From Chitinophagaceae bacterium (GTDB lineage: Bacteria > Bacteroidota > Bacteroidia > Chitinophagales > Chitinophagaceae), in assembly GCA_947461645.1 (NCBI GenBank), contig CANHMN010000073.1:1-7733 (forward strand): 7,733 nucleotides of DNA. The letters run 5' to 3'. Made by a program: the position numbers and the translations under genes. The notes beneath the pieces were generated by a model. That model made no database searches, was not told the origin of the DNA, and worked only from the letters and a program-made list of their open reading frames with translations. Of the stretch, positions 1 to 5,914 are shown in pieces. Position 1 is the first letter of the stretch. Each line of letters begins with the position of its first letter.

Positions 1-573
1 TCTTGGTTGTATTGATGCAACGGTAGCATCCTTTTTTGGGGTATTCAGGTAGGTAAGAAGGCTTATTGTAATAATTATTAATGGAATTATCCAGGGAGAT
101 TTAAAAAAAACAAACAGTAAAATCCCCGCTATTGTCATTATAAAAAAATCTAAAAATGATTTAATTATAATGCCGAAGGATTTATAAAAAGCATACAGCA
201 AAAACCCTATAGCCATTGGTTGTATGTATCTTAGAAACTCTACCGCTCCCGATAATTCCGCATAATCGGTTAATACAAATGAAAGTGTTGTCATAATAAC
301 CGTGGCGGGTAAAATCCAAATAAAGAAGGTTAGTATAGCTGTTGCGTACCCTCCTCTTTTATAAGCGAGGAGTGTTATGAGTTGAGTGCTTGAAGCACCG
401 GGAAGCATCTGACAAAAAGCATTGGATTCCAGTAATTCATTCTCCGAGAAATATTTCTTCTTTGACACAAACATCCTCATCATCATACCTAAATGTCCTT
501 GCGGACCGCCGAAAGAGGATATGGTATATAAAAAAACGTCCTTTAAAAATGATATGTGTCTTTTAAAAAACAA
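1..573 (-). CDS. chrA: ChrA-family chromate transporter, N-terminal half (3' end outside window)
   Basis: This is a multi-pass inner-membrane protein of the CHR family, whose characterised members export chromate; the substrate here is inferred from family only. About 191 residues are visible. They include the family signatures SFGGPQGH (residues 20-27) and LPGASSTQ (57-64), followed by YKRGG and then several long hydrophobic stretches (roughly residues 75-100, 115-135 and 140-175). Long-chain CHR proteins are near 390 residues with two homologous halves, so this is the first half. The frame is open back to 636 but contains no ATG before the conserved SFGGP block. The TTG at 573-571 gives an N-terminus (MFFKRHISFLKDVF) of the expected length and is my chosen start. 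The gene diverges from the hydrolase at 622. The exact start is uncertain; the family call is firm. Confidence 0.88.
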   Translation of the reverse strand, partial: MFFKRHISFLKDVFLYTISSFGGPQGHLGMMMRMFVSKKKYFSENELLESNAFCQMLPGASSTQLITLLAYKRGGYATAILTFFIWILPATVIMTTLSFVLTDYAELSGAVEFLRYIQPMAIGFLLYAFYKSFGIIIKSFLDFFIMTIAGILLFVFFKSPWIIPLIIITISLLTYLNTPKKDATVASIQPR

Positions 574-580
574 AAAGATA

Positions 581-588
581 TACGTTTG
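581..588 (+). promoter_or_regulatory. Bacteroidota -7 element for the DUF3089 gene
   Basis: The bases TACGTTTG match the Bacteroidota -7 consensus TAnnTTTG exactly and lie 33 nt upstream of the ATG at 622. A good TTTG -33 partner is not present; TGTG at 555-558 is the nearest candidate. The element lies in the short divergent gap just before the proposed chrA start, so control of the two genes may be linked. Confidence 0.5.
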
Positions 589-621
589 CGTTGTATTGGT
601 AATTGAAAATAAATTTTTTTG

Positions 622-1635
622 ATGAAAATAACAGCTTTATTCATTGTATTAATTTTCACATGTACTTATTGTTTTGCGCAATTAGAAAATGTGTATAATT
701 CAGGAGAGCTCATTTCTGTTTATAGCAAGAGAGATAATTGGGCGGCACATCCCTGGAAAAAAGATTTTGCAGATAGTATTCCTTTGTCTCTAATAAATAA
801 TGAAACAAGAGACAGTTCGGTTGATGTCTTTTTTATTCATCCTACCACTTACACTAAGAATGATTTTAGCGATTGGAATTCAAGTTTGATGGATGATGAA
901 TTAAACAATAAAACAGACGAGTCGGCTATTCTATACCAAGCAAGTGTATTTAATGCTTCTTGTAGAATATTTGCACCAAGATACAGACAAGCTCATATAA
1001 AATCCTTTTATATTGATAAAGAAACAGCTAACCCTTATTTTGATATCGCATTTGAAGATGTTAAAAACGCTTTTGAATATTATCTAACTCATTACAATAA
1101 CAACAGACCTATAATTATTGCAGGTCATAGTCAAGGTACTGTACATGCAGCTCGGTTACTTAAAACTTATTTTAATAATAAACCTCTCGGTAAAAAATTA
1201 GTTGCTGCTTATTTAATTGGTATGCCTATTCCGTTAAATTATTTTTCATCTATTGAATTGTGTAAAAATAAAAACCAAACAGGTTGTTACGTAAGTTGGC
1301 GCACTTATTACAAAGGATATGAGCCTTCCGAAGAAAAAAACAAAAGGGAAATTGTGTATGGTGTTGTTAATCCTTTGAATTGGGAAGCTATAAACCATCA
1401 ATATGTTTCAAAACAAAACAACAAAGGGGCGGTTATGCGCAATTTCAATAAGGTGGTAAAAAAAGTTGTAGATGCCGAAATACACAATAATATTCTTTGG
1501 AGTTGTAAACCAGATGTTTTTGGAAAATTCCTTTTTCACAAAAAGAATTTTCATATTGGAGATATAAATCTCTTTTACATGAACATCAGAGAAAATGTAA
1601 GAGATAGAATAAATAGTTATTTCAAAGGCAACTAA
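622..1635 (+). CDS. Secreted DUF3089 family alpha/beta-hydrolase
   Basis: This is a 337-residue exported protein of the DUF3089 family, which has an alpha/beta-hydrolase fold; I know of no established substrate. Residues 1-19 form a signal peptide with a probable cleavage at CFA|Q. There is no lipobox, so export to the periplasm or outside as a soluble protein is likely. Visible family marks are FFIHPTTY (about residues 70-77), FAPRYRQAH (117-125), the nucleophile elbow GHSQG (168-172, Ser170) and a C-terminal HxxDINLFxxxIRxNV block whose His311 is the likely catalytic base; I could not assign the acid. Length is normal for the family. A TTG directly before the ATG is also in frame, but ATG at 622 gives the cleaner signal peptide. 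The gene diverges from chrA and converges on nadA, so it is probably transcribed alone. Confidence 0.88.
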   Translation: MKITALFIVLIFTCTYCFAQLENVYNSGELISVYSKRDNWAAHPWKKDFADSIPLSLINNETRDSSVDVFFIHPTTYTKNDFSDWNSSLMDDELNNKTDESAILYQASVFNASCRIFAPRYRQAHIKSFYIDKETANPYFDIAFEDVKNAFEYYLTHYNNNRPIIIAGHSQGTVHAARLLKTYFNNKPLGKKLVAAYLIGMPIPLNYFSSIELCKNKNQTGCYVSWRTYYKGYEPSEEKNKREIVYGVVNPLNWEAINHQYVSKQNNKGAVMRNFNKVVKKVVDAEIHNNILWSCKPDVFGKFLFHKKNFHIGDINLFYMNIRENVRDRINSYFKGN

Positions 1636-1646
1636 ACTTCTTATAA

Positions 1647-2657
1647 TTACAAGCCTAAATTCTTACTGATGGATAACATACGCTCTATAGGTTTTCTAGC
1701 AGCTGTTATGAGATCTTCATTTAAAATAATTTCAGGTAATTCATATTTTAAACACAAGTAAATCTTTTCCAGTGTGTTTAATTTCATGTAAGGACAATTG
1801 TTACAAGCGCAATTGTTATTTGGAGGTAAAGGAATAAATGTCTTTAGGGGATTTTGTTTTTGCATTTGATGTAATATTCCTGGCTCTGTTCCTACAATAA
1901 AAGTTGTGGTATTATCCTTATTTGCATAATTAAGAATACCGGTAGTACTTCCAATGTAATCAGCATGTTGTAAAATATCATCCTGGCACTCCGGATGAGC
2001 TAATACTTTTGCATCAGGATATTTAATTTTCAACTTAACTAGTTTTTCTAAACTAAATATTTCATGGACCATACATGATCCATTCCACAACAACATATCC
2101 CTTCCAGTTACCTTGTTAATGTAAGCACCTAAGTTTTTATCAGGAGCAAAAATAATTTTTTGGTCATTCGGTAAACTTTCTACAATTTGTCTGGCATTGG
2201 AAGATGTACAAATAATATCACTTAAGGCTTTAATTTCAGCACTACAGTTGATATAGGTAATTACAAGATGATCAGGATGTTTTTCTTTGAATAGTTTGAA
2301 TAAATGCGGTGGTGCAGAATCACTTAAAGAACAACCTGCTTTTAAATCAGGAAGAATAACCTTCTTTGCTGGATTTAAAATTTTTGCAGTTTCTGCCATA
2401 AAGTGAACGCCTGCAAAAAGAATAATATCAGCTTCTGTTGATTTAGCTTGCTGAGATAATCCCAGACTGTCACCAATATAATCGGCTATATCTTGAATGT
2501 CAGGGTCTTGATAGTAGTGCGCGAGAATAACAGCGTTCTTTTCTTTTTTAAGCTTTTCTATAGAATCGAATAAATCTAAAGTAGGATCTATGGTTGTATT
2601 GTAAAAGCCAAATTCAGCAATGGAAGATGTTATGTTTGAAATGTTGATATCTGTCAT
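1647..2657 (-). CDS. nadA: Quinolinate synthase A
   Basis: This cytosolic [4Fe-4S] enzyme condenses iminoaspartate with dihydroxyacetone phosphate to make quinolinate in de novo NAD synthesis. The 336-residue protein is full length. It shows the three internally repeated NadA domains: [18 protein letters not shown] (47-64), [14 protein letters not shown] (83-96), AGCSLSD (107-113), [10 protein letters not shown] (135-144), [10 protein letters not shown] (192-201), HPEC (221-224), GSTTG (236-240) and a C-terminal [12 protein letters not shown] (283-294). Likely cluster ligands are Cys109, Cys195 and Cys288, by position against the family. The extra Cys283 and Cys285 form a C-x-C-x2-C arrangement rather than the C-x2-C-x2-C I recall for E. 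coli. Its usual partners nadB and nadC are not in the window. The start ATG has no Shine-Dalgarno and I found no TAnnTTTG element upstream. Confidence 0.97.
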   Translation of the reverse strand: MTDINISNITSSIAEFGFYNTTIDPTLDLFDSIEKLKKEKNAVILAHYYQDPDIQDIADYIGDSLGLSQQAKSTEADIILFAGVHFMAETAKILNPAKKVILPDLKAGCSLSDSAPPHLFKLFKEKHPDHLVITYINCSAEIKALSDIICTSSNARQIVESLPNDQKIIFAPDKNLGAYINKVTGRDMLLWNGSCMVHEIFSLEKLVKLKIKYPDAKVLAHPECQDDILQHADYIGSTTGILNYANKDNTTTFIVGTEPGILHQMQKQNPLKTFIPLPPNNNCACNNCPYMKLNTLEKIYLCLKYELPEIILNEDLITAARKPIERMLSISKNLGL

Positions 2658-2840
2658 AATATCTATTAATACTTATTATTTAATTAAAGGTTTATTATTA
2701 TTAGGGGTGTTGATAAGTGGAGAAAATAATTTTTAAACTCTTGTAAAATTAAAAAGTTTGATTTATCCACTGTTATAAACAGTAAACTAACATTTTAGTT
2801 TTCAGTAAGATGATAATTAACAACATCATTCTTGTTCATC

Positions 2841-2858
2841 TATCAACATTTGTTGATA
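2841..2858. repeat. Inverted pair of DnaA-box-like sites
   Basis: TATCAACATTTGTTGATA is an inverted repeat with perfect 8-nt arms and a 2-nt spacer. It places a CTATCAACA (plus) and a TTATCAACA (minus) box head to head, 2 nt apart. It could also form a short hairpin, but no gene ends here, so a protein-binding role is more likely. Confidence 0.6.
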
Positions 2859-2920
2859 ACCAAACCATGTTTAAAAAAAGAAAGCCCTAAAAAAGAAATT
2901 TGCTGTTAATTGTGTTTGGA

Positions 2921-3010
2921 TAAATTGTTTTGAAAATAAACAAATTAAAATAATTAATAAAATAAAGGATTTTAATTCACAAAAAATCAAGGAGAAAATA
3001 GAAATAAAAG
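2921..3010. other. Extreme AT-rich segment, candidate DNA-unwinding element
   Basis: By count only 13 of these 90 bases are G or C (about 14%), against roughly 26% for the whole gap. It lies directly between the left group of DnaA-box-like sites and the right pair at 3015-3042, the position expected of a duplex-unwinding element. The assignment depends on the oriC reading. Confidence 0.4.
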
Positions 3011-3110
3011 CAGGTTATCCACTAATTTTCACTTTATCAACATAAGTAGGGTTAATAAAAAAAAGAATCGCCACCACCCTAATTTTTCGCTTTTTACTCA
3101 AATATTCTTC

Positions 3111-3143
3111 CAATAGAACAGGCGCCCTATTGTTTGTCAATAG
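3111..3143. promoter_or_regulatory. Possible operator: three CAATAG half-sites over the ppiD -33 element
   Basis: CAATAG occurs at 3111-3116, inverted as CTATTG at 3127-3132, and again forward at 3138-3143. The last two form CTATTG-N5-CAATAG with the TTTG of the -33 element (3133-3136) in the spacer; the first two bracket a GGCGCC palindrome. A dimeric regulator bound here would overlap RNA polymerase. No regulator gene is visible nearby and I do not recognise the motif. Confidence 0.35.
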
Positions 3144-3163
3144 CTTATTTTACCTTATTTTTG
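3133..3163 (+). promoter_or_regulatory. Bacteroidota-type promoter of ppiD
   Basis: TTTG at 3133-3136 and TATTTTTG at 3156-3163 match the -33 TTTG and -7 TAnnTTTG elements exactly, with a 19-nt spacer in the expected range. Transcription should begin around 3168-3170, leaving a leader of about 25 nt before the ATG at 3195. No Shine-Dalgarno is present, as is usual in this phylum. Confidence 0.75.
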
Positions 3164-3194
3164 TCGACCTGTTAACTAATTATACAATACAGAT

Positions 3195-5327
3195 ATGCAA
3201 ATTATTCAAAGTATTCGTGAAAAAGGAGCAGCAATAGTTATTGTTGTTATTGCCTTGAGTTTGATCGGTTTTATATTAATGGATGCCCAACAGGGCGGAA
3301 GCACTCTTTTTGGTTCTATTTCTACTTCAGTAGGAAAAGTTAATGGAGAAACCATTGAGCTTGCCGAATTCAACAAAAGAGTTAAAGAGGCAGAAGACCA
3401 ACAGGCACAACGTTCTGGTCAAAGACCAAGCGGCACTCAAACCTACCAAATCAGAGAACAAACCTGGAATCAAATTATAGCGGAGAGTATTTTTTCTGGC
3501 GAAACTAAAAAGTTAGGAATTGAATTCACTCCAAAAGAATTGGCTTTTATACTATTAAGCAATGATCCAATTAATCCTTTTGTTCAGGAACCAACGTTAA
3601 AAGATTCACTTACCGGAAAGCTTGATATTAAAAAAGCACAGGATGCGCTTAAAAACATTCAAAAATCAAAAGGAGAACAAAGAGATTTGATAAACGCTCA
3701 AATCGTTAACCCATTAAAACTCAATAAAACAGTTACAAAATATTCTGCTTTGTTGAACGGTGCAGCTTATTGTCCAAAATGGCAACTCGACGAGGAAATT
3801 AAAAATGAGGTAAGCTTCTCTTCAATTACGTATGTTTCAGTTCCTTATAGCGACATTCCGGACGGAGACATAAAGATTACAGACAAGGATGTTGAAGAAT
3901 ATGTTAACAGCCATAAAGATCTTTTCAAACAAGAAGAGGGTAGAAATTTATCTTACTTAACGTTTAGTCAGCTTCCAAACAAAGAAGACAGCACTAAGGT
4001 GTTTGCTATGCTTGATGGCATTAAATCTTCCTTCCAATTGGACTCCAACGCACAAAACTTTGTTTCTAGAAATTCTTCAACCATTGATTTTAAAGATGAG
4101 TATGTGCCTAAGTCTAAAATATCTTCAATGGTTTCAGATACCATTTCTAAGCTTTCTGTAGGAGCCGTTTATGGGCCTTATACAGATAACGGCGGTTATG
4201 TTTTGGCAAAATTGTTGGGTTCAAAACAAATACCAGACAGCGCAAAAGCCAGACACATATTGATTGCAACAACCGATACCAAAACGGGTCAGCCATTAAG
4301 AACAGATACTGTTGCTAAAAAATTAGCGGATAGTATTTACAACGCTATCAACTCTGGATCAGATTTCACTATGCTAGCGCTTCAATATTCCAATGATGAG
4401 GGAAGCAAAATAAAAGGTGGCGATTTGGGAACTTTTGGTTACGGTGCAATGGTGCCTGAGTTTAATGACTTTTGTTTCAATAAAACATCAGGTTCAAAAG
4501 GTGTTGTAAAAACACAGTTTGGCTACCACGTTATAGATTTGATTAGCCAGAAAGATTTAAAACCTGCTTATAAAATTGCTTATGTAGCAAAAGATGTGGT
4601 GGCTTCTCAAGAAACGGTTAATAAAGCCAGTCTTGATGCAATAAGAGCTTCTACCGAAAAAACAAAAGACGCACTTCAAAAATACATCACTAAAAATGGA
4701 TTGAGCCTTACCACAAATCCTTCTCTTGTAAAAGAAAATGATTTTGCTGTTGGTGCATTGCAAGATGCTAGATCACTTGTTCGTTGGGCGTTTGAAGCGT
4801 CTGTAGGAAATGTGAGCGAGCCTTTCAGCATCGGCGATCAATTTGTGGTTGCCACTTTAGATAAGATCAATAACAAGGGTGTTCAAGATGTTGCAACCGC
4901 AAGGCCCGGCTGTGAGGTTATCATAAGAAACCAAAAGAAAGCGGCCATGATTATGAAAAAATTGGGCAACAATCCAACGCTTGAATCAGCAGCAGCGGCT
5001 TATGGAAAGGCTGTTCAATACGCTGGCGCAGATTCTACCATTACATTTGCTTCCCAAATGATAAACGGAATTGGTGTTGAAGCTAAAGTTCTTGGCGCTG
5101 CTTTTAACCCTACTTTAAAGGGTAAAACCTCTGCACCAATCGAAGGCAATAGTGCTGTTTATTTGGTAAAGGTTATGGATGTTCAAGCAAAGCCATCACC
5201 CTATACAGAATCAACACAAAAGCTTGTAAATACAAAGGTATCAGCTATCAGAAACCAATCAGCGGGATGGTATGAGGGGCTTAAAAACCAGGCAGATATT
5301 AAAGACGAAAGAAGCAAACATTTTTAA
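3195..5327 (+). CDS. ppiD: Membrane-anchored peptidyl-prolyl cis-trans isomerase, PpiD/SurA type
   Basis: This is a 710-residue periplasmic foldase and chaperone for newly exported proteins. The order of parts is a short cytoplasmic N-terminus, one transmembrane anchor (about residues 11-29) and a SurA/PpiD-like N-terminal chaperone domain (about 35-220). A degenerate parvulin-like segment (about 240-345) follows, then a canonical parvulin domain (about 348-450) with KARHILI (351-357), GGDLG (408-412) and FGYHVID (442-448), and a long C-terminal region. The anchor plus chaperone plus parvulin plan matches PpiD; E. coli PpiD is somewhat shorter (623 residues). The symbol rests on architecture and not on demonstrated orthology. 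The gene has its own promoter and ends just before a strong intrinsic terminator, so it is probably monocistronic. Confidence 0.9.
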   Translation: MQIIQSIREKGAAIVIVVIALSLIGFILMDAQQGGSTLFGSISTSVGKVNGETIELAEFNKRVKEAEDQQAQRSGQRPSGTQTYQIREQTWNQIIAESIFSGETKKLGIEFTPKELAFILLSNDPINPFVQEPTLKDSLTGKLDIKKAQDALKNIQKSKGEQRDLINAQIVNPLKLNKTVTKYSALLNGAAYCPKWQLDEEIKNEVSFSSITYVSVPYSDIPDGDIKITDKDVEEYVNSHKDLFKQEEGRNLSYLTFSQLPNKEDSTKVFAMLDGIKSSFQLDSNAQNFVSRNSSTIDFKDEYVPKSKISSMVSDTISKLSVGAVYGPYTDNGGYVLAKLLGSKQIPDSAKARHILIATTDTKTGQPLRTDTVAKKLADSIYNAINSGSDFTMLALQYSNDEGSKIKGGDLGTFGYGAMVPEFNDFCFNKTSGSKGVVKTQFGYHVIDLISQKDLKPAYKIAYVAKDVVASQETVNKASLDAIRASTEKTKDALQKYITKNGLSLTTNPSLVKENDFAVGALQDARSLVRWAFEASVGNVSEPFSIGDQFVVATLDKINNKGVQDVATARPGCEVIIRNQKKAAMIMKKLGNNPTLESAAAAYGKAVQYAGADSTITFASQMINGIGVEAKVLGAAFNPTLKGKTSAPIEGNSAVYLVKVMDVQAKPSPYTESTQKLVNTKVSAIRNQSAGWYEGLKNQADIKDERSKHF

Positions 5328-5357
5328 TCATATCGTATTTCGAAAATACATCCACAT

Positions 5358-5395
5358 CGGCCGGCGAATTTTGCCGGCCGTTTGTTTTAATTTTG
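5358..5395 (+). terminator. Intrinsic terminator after ppiD
   Basis: CGGCCGGC (5358-5365) and GCCGGCCG (5373-5380) form a perfect 8-bp all-GC stem around a 7-nt loop, followed by the T-rich tract TTTGTTTTAATTTTG. It begins 30 nt after the ppiD stop codon. The GC-only stem stands out in AT-rich DNA. The tract is interrupted by G and AA, so some read-through into the next gene is possible. Confidence 0.85.
5388..5395 (+). promoter_or_regulatory. -7 element for the DUF2480 gene, inside the terminator tract
   Basis: TAATTTTG fits TAnnTTTG exactly and ends 4 nt before the ATG at 5400. The only TTTG upstream (5370-5373) is 14 nt away, shorter than the usual 19 or so, and lies in the terminator hairpin. 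If used, transcription would start at or next to the start codon, giving a leaderless mRNA. The match could instead be a by-product of the T-rich terminator tail. Confidence 0.4.
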
Positions 5396-5399
5396 TTTT

Positions 5400-5912
5400 A
5401 TGTCTGATTCATTAATTAACAAGGTTGCAGAAAGCGGAATTGTAACCATTGATTTAGGTGCGTTTGTACCCAAAAAACCAATTGTCGTTTTTGATATCAA
5501 GGACTACCTTTTCATGGGCTTGATTTTAAAGGAGAAAGATTTCAGAGAAGCTTTGAAAAACCTCGACCAGGAAAAATTCTCCGATAATTTTGTTGCTGTT
5601 ACCTGCAGCGCAGAAGCGATTGTACCTATGTGGGCCTATATGCTTGTTGCGAGTTTATTAGAGCCGATAAGCGCTGGGGTGTATTTTGGAAACGAAGAAG
5701 AGGTTAAAAAAAAGTTGCTGCTTCAATCTATTTCAGAAATAAACACAAACGACTACGATGATAAAAGAGTAGTGGTGAAGGGTTGCGGAGAAGAGCCTAT
5801 ACCGGAAGAGGCTTATTTGTTGATTACAACCCGCTTAAGACCAGTTGCAAAAAGCATCATGTACGGAGAGCCGTGCAGCACCGTTCCTGTATATAAAAAA
5901 GCGAAACCTTAA
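5400..5912 (+). CDS. DUF2480 family protein
   Basis: This is a 170-residue soluble protein with no signal peptide or membrane segment. I recognise it as DUF2480, a conserved Bacteroidota family of unknown biochemical role. Its best conserved blocks are VVFDIKDYLFMGLILKEKDFR (29-49), VTCSAEAIVPMWAYMLVASL (67-86), VVVKGCGEEPIP (124-135) and VAKSIMYGEPCSTVP (149-163). Three cysteines, Cys69, Cys129 and Cys159, sit in these blocks and could form a metal or iron-sulfur site; that is inference. From memory, family members often lie near suf iron-sulfur assembly genes, but none is visible here. The start ATG is only 20 nt after the terminator stem, leaving no room for a leader with a conventional promoter. 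The stop codon is 2 nt from that of convergent asnS. Confidence 0.88.
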   Translation: MSDSLINKVAESGIVTIDLGAFVPKKPIVVFDIKDYLFMGLILKEKDFREALKNLDQEKFSDNFVAVTCSAEAIVPMWAYMLVASLLEPISAGVYFGNEEEVKKKLLLQSISEINTNDYDDKRVVVKGCGEEPIPEEAYLLITTRLRPVAKSIMYGEPCSTVPVYKKAKP

Positions 5913-5914
5913 GA

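Larger units (their letters stand above)
2708..3042. other. Candidate oriC / DnaA-box cluster
   Basis: Exact TTATCAACA occurs three times: 2708-2716 (minus), 2851-2859 (minus) and 3034-3042 (plus). TTATCCACT, one base from the canonical TTATCCACA, occurs at 2763-2771 and 3015-3023 (both plus). TTATCCAAA, which I recall as the E. coli R3 box, is at 2915-2923 (minus). One-mismatch copies are CTATCAACA at 2840-2848 and TTATAAACA at 2773-2781. From base composition I would expect only about 0.02 exact TTATCAACA in this gap on both strands. Boxes flank an AT-rich stretch and the flanking genes diverge, as at many bacterial origins. dnaA is not in the window, which is not disqualifying. The alternative is a DnaA-regulated promoter region or a DnaA-titration site. 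Confidence 0.6.
2658..3194. other. 537-nt AT-rich intergenic region between divergent nadA and ppiD
   Basis: No convincing gene lies here on either strand. It is about 26% GC over 2701-3180. From left to right it holds the nadA leader, a cluster of DnaA-box-like 9-mers (2708-3042), an extremely AT-rich core (2921-3010), a weak TAGGGT/ACCCTA inverted repeat (3047-3081), a set of CAATAG half-sites (3111-3143) and the ppiD promoter (3133-3163). The region is unusually long compared with the other gaps in this window, which are 2 to 72 nt. Confidence 0.9.

Noticed and set aside
422..622. 66-codon plus-strand frame opposite the chrA start
   Set aside because: It is antisense to the conserved SFGGP and PGASSTQ coding region of the transporter, and its translation is low-complexity.
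1801..1815. CxCxxC cysteine cluster near the NadA C-terminus as a possible novel metal site
   Set aside because: NadA proteins normally carry clustered cysteines here, one of which ligates the [4Fe-4S] cluster; the spacing differs slightly from E. coli but is not novel in itself.
2642..2650. TGTTGATAT, a one-mismatch DnaA-box-like site
   Set aside because: It lies in the first codons of nadA and encodes conserved-frame residues; near matches of this kind are expected in AT-rich coding DNA, so I did not count it in the cluster.
3047..3081. TAGGGT ... ACCCTA inverted repeat followed by a short T run (AATTTTT)
   Set aside because: The stem is only 6 bp with a loop over 20 nt, and no gene ends upstream on that strand, so it is not a credible terminator or structured RNA.
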